64,000 bases of DNA from Prevotellaceae bacterium UBA1746 (GCA_002314875.1 DCHS01000049.1:1-64000); one strand, 5' to 3'. Shown: positions 35,925-44,800, numbered from the stretch's first letter. A program made the numbers and translations. The notes: generated by a model from the sequence alone, not told the origin.

Positions 35925-37949
35925 TTATTTTTCTTTGAGAATAAACTGTCCGTGGAGAATGGTAAGCCGGCCTTGGTCCATCAGGTCAAGTAATGTGTCA
36001 TTGATGCTTTCGAAAGAGTAGGGGAGGTCATGGAGTTCAGCGGGGGAGTGCGTTTTGCCATCCGCTAAAATATCCAGAAGTGCCGCTTGAAGAGCATTTT
36101 CTTTCTTTGGTTTCGGTTTGCTTTCGTGATAGTATTCGCAAACGTCGCAGTGGCCGCAGTCTTTTCCACTTTTGTCGCCGAAATACTCCAGAAGCAACTG
36201 ACTGCGACAAGTTGTGCTGTTGTTCATGTAGTTGATGACAGCATTCACGCGGCGAGCATATTGTTCCAGGCGATTCTCATAAACCTCAGGCGGAAGCACC
36301 AGACGGTCATGTTCGATGCGTCGTTGCAGGTATGTTACACTGGGCTTACACTTGCGTGGAATGTAGTGCAAAATGCGGCGGCGTGTCAACCCAAGCAATG
36401 CTTCGTAGATATCGTCCTCCGTACAGTCGCATTCCTTGGCAAGGAGGGATTCGTCGATGAGGATATAATCAGTGAAGAGACCTTCGTAATGGCGGAGCAA
36501 GGCTTGAAGGACCTTATCACCCACAACAGTGCTGTTGCGGAAATTATAGAGTTCGTCTCGAAAGACGATGAACATTACGCGTGACTTCGTATCGTCCTCT
36601 TCATTATAGATGAGGTAGTTTCCACATTGCAGGATGCGAAGCGAAGCCTCAACGGTCAATGGGAAATAGTGGAAGTTGTAGCAGAACGTATCAAGATTGA
36701 ATTCGTAGCGTACATCCTGGCCGTCACCGACTGCCAATTGGAAAAAGCAAGCCAGATCATCGTAGATTTCGCGAACTTTTTCTTTGGGCGGGAATGTTTC
36801 CTGGATACGCTTTCTCAATGAGCGCTCATCACTGTCGTTACAGTAGAGAATAGCCTCAGCGGGTTGTCCGTCACGGCCAGCACGTCCCGCCTCCTGGAAA
36901 TAGGCCTCGATGCTATCGGGTACATCCAGATGCAAAACCAGGCGTACGTCGGCTTTATCGATGCCCATGCCAAAAGCATTGGTAGAAACCATCACACGGG
37001 AGTGCCCATCCTGCCACATCTGTTGGCGCGTATCTTTTTCCGCTGTAGAGAGTCCTGCATGGAAATAGGTGGCAGAGATTCCCTCTTGCTGGAGAGTCAG
37101 TGCAAAATTGCGGCTTTCAGAGCGAGAGCGCGTGTAGACTATGGCACTGCCTTCAGAATATTTAAGCAGATGAATGATTTCTGCTCTCTTGTTGTCTGTA
37201 TGGCAGACCTTATAGGCGATGTTCGGGCGCTCGAAACTCATTCGGAAGGTTTGGGCGTCTTTTTTGAATTTCAGCTGACCTTGGATGTCCTTGATAACCT
37301 CTGCTGTAGCAGTAGCCGTCAGGGCCAGCATTGGTTTTGTCGGGAGGATTTCACGAAGAGAACAAATCTGCAAGTAAGAAGGTCGGAAGTCATAGCCCCA
37401 TTGGCTGATACAGTGTGCCTCGTCGACCGTGATGAAACTAACCTCGATGCGTTGGAGTTTTGTTAGGAATAATTCCGTATGCAGACGCTCTGGAGAGAGA
37501 TAGAGAAACTTGTAGTGACCGAGAATGCAATTGTCCAGTTCACGGATAATCTGACCGCGATTCAACCCAGAGTGAATGCAGGCGGCCTTGATACCTCGTT
37601 GGCGAAGATGCGTTACTTGGTCTTTCATCAGTGCAACGAGTGGCGTGATAACGATACAAGTGCCGTCCATCAGCATGGCGGGAACTTGGAAAGCAATGCT
37701 TTTACCTCCTCCGGTAGGCATGAGTCCTAAGGTGTCGTGGCCTTCAAGAATACTGTTGATGATGGATTCCTGTATGCCGCGGAAGGCGTCATGGCCCCAG
37801 TAGTACTTCAAGGCTTCAAGTGGAGTCGAAGGCTGTTTATCGGACGCAGATACCCCGAGAGGGGCCTCGAGCCCCTCTCCGTTGCCATTCTCTGGTGGAA
37901 AATCTTCGGGCCAGGGAATGTTATCCATAATGTCAATGGTATCGTCCAA
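35925..37949 (-). CDS. recQ: ATP-dependent DNA helicase RecQ
   Basis: This 674-residue SF2 helicase unwinds DNA 3' to 5' in recombination and fork repair. Walker A is PTGGGKS (Lys83), the DEAH box sits in VDEAHCISQWGYDFRPSY, and motif VI is QEAGRAGRDGQPA. The zinc-binding domain follows with four Cys (CRSQLLLEYFG then CGHCDVC), then a short winged-helix end. There is no HRDC domain. The first 40 residues are an acidic, Pro-rich extension; an internal Met at residue 8 is an alternative start. recJ ends 20 bases upstream, so the two repair enzymes, which can act together at DNA ends, are co-transcribed. Confidence 0.93.
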   Translation of the reverse strand: MDDTIDIMDNIPWPEDFPPENGNGEGLEAPLGVSASDKQPSTPLEALKYYWGHDAFRGIQESIINSILEGHDTLGLMPTGGGKSIAFQVPAMLMDGTCIVITPLVALMKDQVTHLRQRGIKAACIHSGLNRGQIIRELDNCILGHYKFLYLSPERLHTELFLTKLQRIEVSFITVDEAHCISQWGYDFRPSYLQICSLREILPTKPMLALTATATAEVIKDIQGQLKFKKDAQTFRMSFERPNIAYKVCHTDNKRAEIIHLLKYSEGSAIVYTRSRSESRNFALTLQQEGISATYFHAGLSTAEKDTRQQMWQDGHSRVMVSTNAFGMGIDKADVRLVLHLDVPDSIEAYFQEAGRAGRDGQPAEAILYCNDSDERSLRKRIQETFPPKEKVREIYDDLACFFQLAVGDGQDVRYEFNLDTFCYNFHYFPLTVEASLRILQCGNYLIYNEEDDTKSRVMFIVFRDELYNFRNSTVVGDKVLQALLRHYEGLFTDYILIDESLLAKECDCTEDDIYEALLGLTRRRILHYIPRKCKPSVTYLQRRIEHDRLVLPPEVYENRLEQYARRVNAVINYMNNSTTCRSQLLLEYFGDKSGKDCGHCDVCEYYHESKPKPKKENALQAALLDILADGKTHSPAELHDLPYSFESINDTLLDLMDQGRLTILHGQFILKEK

Positions 37950-37969
37950 GTTGGAAGTGAATAGTTATA

Positions 37970-39688
37970 TTATTCGCAAGGGCGGATGTCTTCGATTTGA
38001 AGCTGAACTTCACCGCGTTTGTGCGTGTTTTCTTCGATGGTATAGCAGATGTCGAAAGCACGACGCGTTTTGATGTAGCGTGCCTGGCTGGACTGCCCGA
38101 AAGCAATACCATTCATGATGTTGTTGGACTTGTTGTCAACGAGTTCCAGTTTGATGTGCTCCTGACCGCGACCGACGACTTTGGATGTACCGTAGTCATA
38201 GACACGGTGGGTACAGAAGAACGGGCGTTCGTTACCCGGTCCAAAAGGTGCGAAGCGCTTCAATTGTTGATAGAACTTGAAGTTAACATCACGGAAGTCC
38301 AGAACTCCGGTGATATCAAGCGCAGCCTGAGTCTGTTCGTCCAGGATGTGATCTGCTACATACTGCTCGAAACGACGGGCGAATTCTTCAACATGTTCCA
38401 CCTTGATAGAGAGACCGGCAGCATAGGTGTGACCACCAAAGTTTTCAAGAATATCAGCGCAACTCTGAACGGCTTTATAGACATCGAAACCGTTCACCGA
38501 GCGTGCAGAACCTGTAGCTACGCCGTCGCAGCGTGTCAGGACGACAGCGGGACGGTAGTATTGTTCCGTAATACGAGAGGCAACGATACCGATGACGCCT
38601 TTGTGCCATTCCTCATTGTAGATAACAATGGCACGCTTGTCCTCCAGTCCCTTCATATTGCGAACCTGCTCTGTTGCTTGCTCTGTCATCTGACGGTCAA
38701 GGTCTTTGCGGGCTTCATTATAAAGGTTGATGTGAGATGCAATATCCAGCGCTTCGTTGTAGTCCTGTTCTACAAGAATCTTCACGGCTTCCTTACCATT
38801 CTGCATACGGCCTGATGCGTTTAGGCGCGGACCAATCTTGAAGATGATGTCATTCATCGTCAATTCTCGTTCACCGAGACCGCAGGTTTCGATGATAGCC
38901 TCCAAGCCAATCGTCGGATTGGAGTTCAGACGACGAAGGCCATGGTATGCCAATACACGGTTCTCTCCCATGATGGGAACGATATCTGAAGCGATGCTGA
39001 CAGCACAAAGATCCAGCAACTGGCCAAGCTGATTGAACTCAATGCCGTTGTTGGAGGCGAAGGCTTGCATGAATTTGAATCCGACACCACAGCCAGAGAG
39101 ATGGGTGTAGGGATAATGGTTATCACGGCGCTTCGGATTGAGGATGGCTACAGCAGGAGGCAGTTCATCATCGGGAACATGGTGGTCGCAGATGATGAAG
39201 TCAATGCCTAAACTCTTGGCATAGGCAATCTCCTCGATAGCTTTGATACCGCAGTCGAGTACAATGATGAGTTTAACGCCTGTCTCCGCAGCGAAGTCGA
39301 TGCCCTTCGTAGAAACACCATATCCCTCCTCGTAGCGGTCGGGGATGTAGTAGTCGATGTTCTTGTAGTACTTGCTGATGAACTTATAGACCAATGCTAC
39401 AGCAGTTACACCGTCAACATCGTAGTCGCCATAGACCATGATGCGCTCGTTGCGGCGGATAGCAGTGTTGAGGCGCTCAACGGCGCGCTGCATGTCGTTC
39501 ATCAGGAAGGGATCGTGGAGTTCCGTCAGCTGAGGACGGAAAAAACGGCGTGCTTCAGCCTCTGTAAAAATACAGCGTTCGCGAAGCATGCGGCCGAAGA
39601 CAGGGTGTATGCCTAACGATTCTGCCAGGCGCTTGGCTTCAGCGCCTTCATCGGGGGGCAGAGGTTCGTAGTTCCACTTATAAATCAT
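37970..39688 (-). CDS. recJ: Single-stranded-DNA-specific exonuclease RecJ
   Basis: This 572-residue DHH-family nuclease degrades single-stranded DNA 5' to 3' in recombination and mismatch repair. The metal-binding motifs are visible: YGDYDVDGVTAV, LDCGIKA, ICDHHVPDD and the DHHA1 segment with NASGRM and GGHTYAAG. The OB-like C terminus is present (FGPGNERPFF). It is the first gene of the minus-strand operon with recQ and ridA. The -7 element at 39708-39715 lies about 20 bases before the start. Confidence 0.94.
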   Translation of the reverse strand: MIYKWNYEPLPPDEGAEAKRLAESLGIHPVFGRMLRERCIFTEAEARRFFRPQLTELHDPFLMNDMQRAVERLNTAIRRNERIMVYGDYDVDGVTAVALVYKFISKYYKNIDYYIPDRYEEGYGVSTKGIDFAAETGVKLIIVLDCGIKAIEEIAYAKSLGIDFIICDHHVPDDELPPAVAILNPKRRDNHYPYTHLSGCGVGFKFMQAFASNNGIEFNQLGQLLDLCAVSIASDIVPIMGENRVLAYHGLRRLNSNPTIGLEAIIETCGLGERELTMNDIIFKIGPRLNASGRMQNGKEAVKILVEQDYNEALDIASHINLYNEARKDLDRQMTEQATEQVRNMKGLEDKRAIVIYNEEWHKGVIGIVASRITEQYYRPAVVLTRCDGVATGSARSVNGFDVYKAVQSCADILENFGGHTYAAGLSIKVEHVEEFARRFEQYVADHILDEQTQAALDITGVLDFRDVNFKFYQQLKRFAPFGPGNERPFFCTHRVYDYGTSKVVGRGQEHIKLELVDNKSNNIMNGIAFGQSSQARYIKTRRAFDICYTIEENTHKRGEVQLQIEDIRPCE

Positions 39689-39707
39689 GATGGTTTAATT
39701 TTAGCCG

Positions 39708-39715
39708 CAAAGATA
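39708..39715 (-). promoter_or_regulatory. recJ promoter, -7 element
   Basis: Read on the minus strand this is TATCTTTG, a match to TAnnTTTG, 19 bases before the recJ ATG. The -33 element is not clear. Confidence 0.55.
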
Positions 39716-39785
39716 CGAATAATTTGTGAGAAACAGCCAATGTATTGGCTTGAATTTGATAATCTGCGAAATTTTGCCTTGAAAA

Positions 39786-39817
39786 TTTGCTTTAATCGGG
39801 AGTTTGTACTAACTTTG
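39786..39817 (+). promoter_or_regulatory. Promoter of the GPH symporter-GH130 pair
   Basis: TTTG (39786-39789) and TAACTTTG (39810-39817) are 20 bp apart. In the leader, GGCGCAAT occurs twice, at 39830 and 39840, 10 bp apart, which might be an operator on one DNA face. Confidence 0.68.
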
Positions 39818-39891
39818 CACTACTAAATTGGCGCAATGTGGCGCAATAGCGTTTCCTTTTAAATCTAATAACGAAAAAAAATAGTATTTCT

Positions 39892-41229
39892 ATGGCAAGT
39901 TTCAAAGAAAAAATCGGCTATGCACTTGGTGATGCTGCTGCTGGTGGTATCACTTGGAAAGTGATGTCTATTGCATTCCCCTTCTTTTTCACCAACATCT
40001 ACGGACTGACGCTCGCTGATACAGCAGCTCTGATGCTTATCGCTCGTATGTTCGATGTAGTTACCGACCCCCTCATGGGTTCTCTCGCTGACCGCACGCA
40101 GAGTCGTTGGGGAACTTACCGTCCTTGGCTTATCATTGGTGGTCCGATACTCGGTATTGTCTTTGCGCTCCTCCTCTTTACTCCTGACCTCGGTCCTGTT
40201 GGAAAGCGCATCTGGGCTTACGGTTTCTATCTCCTGATGATGGCTGTTTATACTGCTGTAAACGTACCTTATGGTTCTCTCCTCGGCGTGATGACTGACG
40301 ATGATGACGAAAAGAATCAGTTCTCTTCTTATCGTATGGTTGGTGCCTATGCTATGGGTTTTGTAACTTTGTTGTCATTCCCCTATCTGCAGAAGTTTAT
40401 CGGTGGTAGTGATGCCCATCAGTATGCCGTTATCGGTGCCTCTTTGGGAGCTTTGGCTGCAATTATGACTGTGGCTTGTGGTTTTATGACAAAGGAACGT
40501 CTCAAGCCTGTTCGTGCTGAGAAATTCTCTTTTAAGCCTTTTGCTGATCTTTTCAAGAATAAGCCTTGGATTTACCTGACGCTCGTCGGTATCTGTACGA
40601 ACTTCTTCAACGGTTTCCGTTATGCTGCTGCAGCATACATGTTCAGCTACTGTTTGAAGGGCGACGTTACGGTTGGTTCTTTGATTATCAATTATACGGT
40701 ATTCATGACCTTTGGTGAAGTTGTATGTATGATTGCAGGTGGTCTTTCTCCCGCTTTCACAAAGTGGGCAGGCTCCAAGAAGAAGGCCTTTATCTATGCA
40801 GGCCTTATCTGCCTCGTGACCTCCATTCTTTTCTACTTCATTCCTATGGATCCCGCTTATATTTGGGTTATGATCGCCTTTGTTATCGTAACTTCCATCG
40901 GTATTGGTATCTACTCTCCTCTTCTTTGGTCTATGTATGCCGATGTTGCTGACTATGCAACCGAAGTAAACGGTACTTCTTCCACTGGTCTCATCTTCTC
41001 TTCTGGTACGATGTCTCAGAAGTTTGGTTCTGCAATCTCAGGTGCGCTCATTACGCTTTTCTTAGGATGGGCTGGTCTCCATACCGTAGCGGGTTCCAAT
41101 GAGCCTGTAATTACTGCTGGCTGTGAAGAAAGTGTTCGAACAATGGCTTGGGCTTTGTTCTCTCTTATCCCTGCTGTAGTCAGCGTCATCATGCTCTTCC
41201 TTGTTTACAAGTATCCTATTAAGAAGTAA
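39892..41229 (+). CDS. GPH-family sugar:cation symporter
   Basis: This 445-residue inner-membrane protein has about 12 membrane spans and the glycoside-pentoside-hexuronide family signature in its first third (ARMFDVVTDPLMGSLADRTQ, RWGTYRPWLI). GPH proteins import oligosaccharides or glycosides with Na+ or H+. The GH130 gene follows 75 bases downstream after a hairpin, which points to a mannoside as cargo; that is inference from context. The pair lies about 7 kb from the mannan-type PUL and has its own promoter. Confidence 0.85.
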   Translation: MASFKEKIGYALGDAAAGGITWKVMSIAFPFFFTNIYGLTLADTAALMLIARMFDVVTDPLMGSLADRTQSRWGTYRPWLIIGGPILGIVFALLLFTPDLGPVGKRIWAYGFYLLMMAVYTAVNVPYGSLLGVMTDDDDEKNQFSSYRMVGAYAMGFVTLLSFPYLQKFIGGSDAHQYAVIGASLGALAAIMTVACGFMTKERLKPVRAEKFSFKPFADLFKNKPWIYLTLVGICTNFFNGFRYAAAAYMFSYCLKGDVTVGSLIINYTVFMTFGEVVCMIAGGLSPAFTKWAGSKKKAFIYAGLICLVTSILFYFIPMDPAYIWVMIAFVIVTSIGIGIYSPLLWSMYADVADYATEVNGTSSTGLIFSSGTMSQKFGSAISGALITLFLGWAGLHTVAGSNEPVITAGCEESVRTMAWALFSLIPAVVSVIMLFLVYKYPIKK

Positions 41230-41245
41230 GAAATACTTATAACTT

Positions 41246-41281
41246 CCCGCTCAGTAGCGTCCAGACGCTTTCCTGAGCGGG
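41246..41281 (+). other. Nested intercistronic hairpin
   Basis: CCCGCTCAG (41246-41254) pairs with CTGAGCGGG (41273-41281), and inside it AGCGTC (41256-41261) pairs with GACGCT (41264-41269). There is no T run, so it is more likely an mRNA processing or stability element than a terminator. Confidence 0.65.
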
Positions 41282-41304
41282 ACACTTAACACTAAAAAAT
41301 CAAT

Positions 41305-42270
41305 ATGCAAGCAATTCCTTGGCAAGAACGCCCTGCTGGTTCTGATGACATCGTATGGCGTTATTCTGAAAATCCAATAATTGACCGTTACTCCATCCCA
41401 TGCAGTAATAGTATCTTCAATAGCGCTGTCGTTCGTTTTGGCGAAGGCTTTGCTGGCGTTTTTCGCTGTGATAACAAGCGCGTCCAAATGAATATCTTCG
41501 CTGGATTCTCGGAAGATGGTATTCACTGGAACATTAATCACGAACCTATCCAGTTCCAGGCTGCTCCTGGTCAGGATCCTATTGTGGCAGAACATCTCTA
41601 CAAGTACGATCCTCGTTGTGTATGGATTGAAGACCGCTACTGGATTACCTGGTGCAATGGCTTTGGGGGATGTCCCACCATCGGCGTTGGTTATACCTTT
41701 GACTTCAAGGAATTCTTCCAGGTAGAGAATGCGTTCCTGCCTTTCAACCGCAATGGTGTGCTCTTCCCTGAAAGAATCGGTGGAAACTACGTCATGTTCA
41801 GCCGTCCCTCTGACAGTGGCCATACTCCTTTCGGCGATATTTGGATCAGTCAGTCTCCTGATATGACTTTCTGGGGAAAGCATCGTTTGGTCATGAAGCC
41901 TACCGCCTTCCCTGACAGTGCCTGGCAGTGTACGAAGATTGGTGCGGGTCCTGTTCCTTTGAAGACCGAGGAAGGCTGGCTTGTCTTCTATCACGGTGTA
42001 ATTACTACTTGCAGCGGTTATCGCTATTCTATGGGTGCTGCGCTCCTCGATCTTGAGGATCCCACCAAGGTGCTCTACCGTTCCATGGAATATCTTCTTG
42101 CTGCTGCTACCCAGTATGAGTTGGATGGTGATGTTCCTGCTGTAGTCTTCCCTTGTGCGACTTTGACTGAGGGTGATAAGTGTACCATCTACTACGGCGC
42201 TGCTGATACTTGTGTATGCATGGCACACTGCTATATCAGCGAAGTCATTGAATGGCTGAAAAAGCAATAA
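41305..42270 (+). CDS. GH130 family beta-mannoside phosphorylase or hydrolase
   Basis: This 321-residue cytoplasmic enzyme (no signal peptide) belongs to GH130, a five-bladed propeller family. Features include [42 protein letters not shown] and [22 protein letters not shown]. Short GH130 members are mostly phosphorylases of beta-1,4-mannosyl-glucose, mannooligosaccharides or mannosyl-GlcNAc (N-glycan core); a minority are beta-1,2-mannosidases. The exact substrate cannot be read here. It would act on a disaccharide imported by the adjoining GPH symporter. If that is Man-beta-1,4-GlcNAc, it would link to the GH92/GH125 locus at 48717-64000. Confidence 0.85.
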   Translation: MQAIPWQERPAGSDDIVWRYSENPIIDRYSIPCSNSIFNSAVVRFGEGFAGVFRCDNKRVQMNIFAGFSEDGIHWNINHEPIQFQAAPGQDPIVAEHLYKYDPRCVWIEDRYWITWCNGFGGCPTIGVGYTFDFKEFFQVENAFLPFNRNGVLFPERIGGNYVMFSRPSDSGHTPFGDIWISQSPDMTFWGKHRLVMKPTAFPDSAWQCTKIGAGPVPLKTEEGWLVFYHGVITTCSGYRYSMGAALLDLEDPTKVLYRSMEYLLAAATQYELDGDVPAVVFPCATLTEGDKCTIYYGAADTCVCMAHCYISEVIEWLKKQ

Positions 42271-42288
42271 GATTTATATAACAACAGA

Positions 42289-42325
42289 AAAAGCCTTCCG
42301 GAGCAATGAGCTTTGGAAGGCTTTT
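42289..42325. terminator. Bidirectional terminator between GH130 and LPS-kinase genes
   Basis: AAAAGCCTTCC (42289-42299) pairs perfectly with GGAAGGCTTTT (42315-42325). Confidence 0.85.
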
Positions 42326-42355
42326 CTTATGGGGAAAGATGAAGAGTATTCGGTA

Positions 42356-43090
42356 TTATTTCTGTGTTGTTCGCTTAACGTAGTTATCATGCGCAGTAAG
42401 GATGAAGCGAATGCAATCATCACTATTGGCATTACGGGCAGTGGCATAGCATTCTCCCAAATGGCGGAAGAAGTTTTCGTCACCAACTAGACGTGCAAAG
42501 TTACTGCATCCTTTCTTTACGCTTACGCTACGGTTGCAGCGCATGGAATTGGTATCGATGAGGGAGAAGTGGATACGATTGCTGATCTTGCTCTCTATGC
42601 GATCGAAAAGGATATTGCTTGCGGAGAAATCGCGGTGAAGGAAACCGTTGGTGTGAAGGTTTGCCGCATATTCAGCGAAAGCCTTAATAATGTTGTCACG
42701 CTCTTCTGGTTCAAAATTCATGATGTCAGCCATTGAATAGCGGTACTTTGATTTAAGGCTGACAAAATAGCTGACAGAGCTGATGAGGCCGGTGCTGTAA
42801 CGAATAAAGGCAACGGGTTCCGGACTTTCGAAGCCACGTTCCTTTAATTGAAGCGGGCGCACGTAGGCCTTGCGTGCACGTGAAGTGCGTACGCGGAATT
42901 TAGTAGCTACACGGGCTGGGAGGGAAATCTTCCCGAAACGCTTAACGCATAAAGTAAGTCCGTCCACTTGCAAGAGACGAATGACATTGCGGTCGCGATG
43001 GATTTCGTGACCTTCATGCTCAAAGTGCTCATCGATGTGCTCGAGGTACTCCTGCAAATGTTTGTATTTCGGATTTAAAATAATGCGCAT
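42356..43090 (-). CDS. Kdo/WaaP-type lipopolysaccharide kinase family protein
   Basis: This 244-residue cytoplasmic protein has the minimal kinase fold of the Kdo/WaaP/InaA group. CVKRF (Lys50) fits the ATP-binding lysine, HRDFSASN (152-159) is the catalytic loop with Asp154 and Asn159, and LIDTNS near 178 stands where kinases have the metal-binding DFG-type Asp. Relatives phosphorylate Kdo or heptose in the LPS core. It is a single gene facing the GH130 gene, with its own -7 element at 43186. Confidence 0.78.
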   Translation of the reverse strand: MRIILNPKYKHLQEYLEHIDEHFEHEGHEIHRDRNVIRLLQVDGLTLCVKRFGKISLPARVATKFRVRTSRARKAYVRPLQLKERGFESPEPVAFIRYSTGLISSVSYFVSLKSKYRYSMADIMNFEPEERDNIIKAFAEYAANLHTNGFLHRDFSASNILFDRIESKISNRIHFSLIDTNSMRCNRSVSVKKGCSNFARLVGDENFFRHLGECYATARNANSDDCIRFILTAHDNYVKRTTQK

Positions 43091-43185
43091 AGTAGATTAA
43101 GGAGTGGGGGCTGGGGAGGAAACGATGGCTTCGCGTACAAGGGCTAGGGCCCCAGAAAGTTTTATCTTGCACTCCATCGCTATGC

Positions 43186-43193
43186 AAAATTAC
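43186..43193 (-). promoter_or_regulatory. -7 element of the LPS-kinase-like gene
   Basis: TAATTTTG on the minus strand, 95 bases before the ATG at 43090. The -33 element is weak. Confidence 0.5.
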
Positions 43194-43254
43194 GATATTT
43201 TTTTTAAATGGCGAATTTTCTCCTCCCTTTTTTACATATTAACGCAAAAATTCG

Positions 43255-43262
43255 TAGATTTG
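43255..43262 (+). promoter_or_regulatory. -7 element abutting the WYL regulator start
   Basis: TAGATTTG ends only four bases before the ATG at 43267. Transcription should therefore begin at or next to the start codon, giving a leaderless or nearly leaderless mRNA. Confidence 0.6.
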
Positions 43263-43266
43263 CAGC

Positions 43267-44181
43267 ATGAACCAAAGTGCTAAGACCAATCAGTTTTTCC
43301 GTCTCGTCATGCTTTTAAGCCGCGGACGCTATATCAGCGTTCCCGATATGAGTAAAAGCCTGGCGACGGGAACGCGTACTATTTATCGTTATTTGTCCGA
43401 CCTTGAAACCTCTGGGATTTTCAAGGTCGAAAGACGAAATTCCCTGTATCGCATCTCCCCGGAATCGCTTTTCTTCGCGGGTTCAACGGAGAAGACTCAT
43501 GTTAACGAGGAGGAAGCTTTAGTGCTGTTTGATTATCTGCGTGACATTGGCAATGATAATGCAGTTTTGAAAGGTCTAAAGGAAAAGTTGAAAGGCATCC
43601 TCGATAATCGCGTGGAGTGGAAGCAGCGCAAGAATGATCCAGTGGCTGCAAATGTGGCGAAGGTCTACCAGGCTATAGGTGAAAAGCATATTTGCATTCT
43701 CCGGGACTACTATTCTGCTCGCAGCGATAGTTACACGGACCGTATCGTCGAGCCGTTCTATTTCCTGGGAAGAAAGAACGATGTCCGTTGTTACGAACTG
43801 AGCACGAAGCAGAATAAGACTTTCAAACTCTCACGATGCAAGTCTGTTGAGGTTCTGGATCTTCAGTGGCAGTGTGAAAGTGAACACCGTCCGATGTACA
43901 CTGATATTTTCCATTTCAGCGGAGAAGATACCTCGCGCGTCCGCCTTTTGATGGGCAATCGTTCAAAAACTATATTATTAGAGGAGACGCCCGAGGCCGC
44001 TCCTTATCTTATTCCCCAGAATGATGGCAGATGGATGCTTGACGCCGAATATTGCTCGTTCGTTGGTGTTGCGAGATTCTATTTAGGGCTCTTTGAAGAT
44101 ATCGAAATCATAGAATCTCCTGACTTTATTGAATTTTTGAAGCAAAAAGTGCAGTTTTTGACACACAAAATAAATAAGTGA
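43267..44181 (+). CDS. WYL-domain transcriptional regulator
   Basis: This 304-residue DNA-binding protein has an N-terminal winged helix-turn-helix (about 8-70, SVPDMSKSLATGTRTIYRYLSDLE-type recognition region) and a WYL domain (about 130-205, with REPFYFLG-like VEPFYFLGRKNDVRCYEL), followed by a C-terminal WCX-like extension. WYL proteins sense ligands such as nucleic acids or small molecules and regulate defence, DNA-damage and metabolic genes. No defence genes adjoin it. The next gene, a small protein of unknown function, is a possible target. The -7 element lies four bases before the ATG. Confidence 0.85.
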   Translation: MNQSAKTNQFFRLVMLLSRGRYISVPDMSKSLATGTRTIYRYLSDLETSGIFKVERRNSLYRISPESLFFAGSTEKTHVNEEEALVLFDYLRDIGNDNAVLKGLKEKLKGILDNRVEWKQRKNDPVAANVAKVYQAIGEKHICILRDYYSARSDSYTDRIVEPFYFLGRKNDVRCYELSTKQNKTFKLSRCKSVEVLDLQWQCESEHRPMYTDIFHFSGEDTSRVRLLMGNRSKTILLEETPEAAPYLIPQNDGRWMLDAEYCSFVGVARFYLGLFEDIEIIESPDFIEFLKQKVQFLTHKINK

Positions 44182-44204
44182 CAATTTCTGTCACAATACC
44201 GCCG

Positions 44205-44353
44205 TACCTTTGCAGCGCAAAACAGAAGGAAACCCCACTGTTTTGCGCTGCTTCTTTGTTTTGAAGTTCGCTTCAAAGGAAGTCATGTAACGTAAGCGAA
44301 GCACTTGCTTCAAGTCAAACAAAAAGAAAGTAAAACTAAAAAACTATAGAGCC
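44205..44353 (+). promoter_or_regulatory. Promoter and structured leader of the small protein gene
   Basis: TACCTTTG (44205-44212) is a -7 element. Directly after it, GCAGCGCAAAACAG (44212-44225) pairs perfectly over 14 bp with CTGTTTTGCGCTGC (44238-44251), followed by TTCTTTGTTTTG, which looks like a terminator. Next comes TTTGAAG-TTCG-CTTCAAA, a 7-bp stem with a UUCG tetraloop, and then GAAGCA/TGCTTC. An ATGTAA start-stop pair lies at 44285. The first hairpin may end the WYL transcript, attenuate the new one, or both. Confidence 0.55.
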
Positions 44354-44698
44354 ATGATGACTAACGGTATTTCTCTCAGCAATCTTAACAATTCAAATCT
44401 TAACAGTAACAGAACTATGATGAACATGACCAATATCCAGCAGAAGATGACTGCTGTAACGAGCACCAGTCTTGTTGATCGCCTTGCTGAACTTCAATGT
44501 GTGCGCAGCCTTGCAGAGATGTATTCCGGTTTGATGGAAGAGACCATAACTCCGCACTTTACCCTTCACCTGATTCATGCACAGGTAGCTACCTTTGCAG
44601 CTATCGCTCCTTTCGACATGCCTATTCTTGCCCGCCTGGCCACTATGGTGTGGATGGGAGCAGCCCTCTTCATTACCGCAAAGGCATATAAGAAATAA
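44354..44698 (+). CDS. Small protein of unknown function
   Basis: I do not recognise this 114-residue protein. The first 30 residues are rich in Asn, Met, Ser and Thr and look disordered. The middle (40-70) is helical. Residues 75-110 are hydrophobic (THLIHAQVATFAAIAPF-like, then LATMVWMGAALFITAKAYKK), which suggests one membrane-associated helix near the C terminus with a positive end. Codon use resembles the highly expressed genes of the window. It follows a strong -7 element and a leader of about 140 bases with several hairpins. A start at the second Met (44357) is equally possible. Confidence 0.6.
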   Translation: MMTNGISLSNLNNSNLNSNRTMMNMTNIQQKMTAVTSTSLVDRLAELQCVRSLAEMYSGLMEETITPHFTLHLIHAQVATFAAIAPFDMPILARLATMVWMGAALFITAKAYKK

Positions 44699-44718
44699 AA
44701 AGAAGCAGCTTCGCGTCC

Positions 44719-44800
44719 GCGAAACTGCCTGTATGCTTGGTGCTTGAAAGCTACCTGTTTATTTGGTAGTTGCGAAACTACCCGTTTGTTTACCATTTGG
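44719..44800. repeat. Three imperfect repeats of about 26 bases
   Basis: Copies start at 44719, 44746 and 44772 and share GAAACTRCC-type starts, then GTTT or GTAT, then TTGGT or TTACC. GGTAGTT/AACTACC and GCAG/CTGC hairpins form within it and may act as a terminator for one or both convergent genes. The last copy runs into the 3' end of the CYTH gene. Confidence 0.45.

Noticed and set aside
44285..44290. Start-stop uORF (ATGTAA) in the leader of the small gene
   Set aside because: A six-base match is expected by chance in a leader of 140 bases; noted only in the leader entry.
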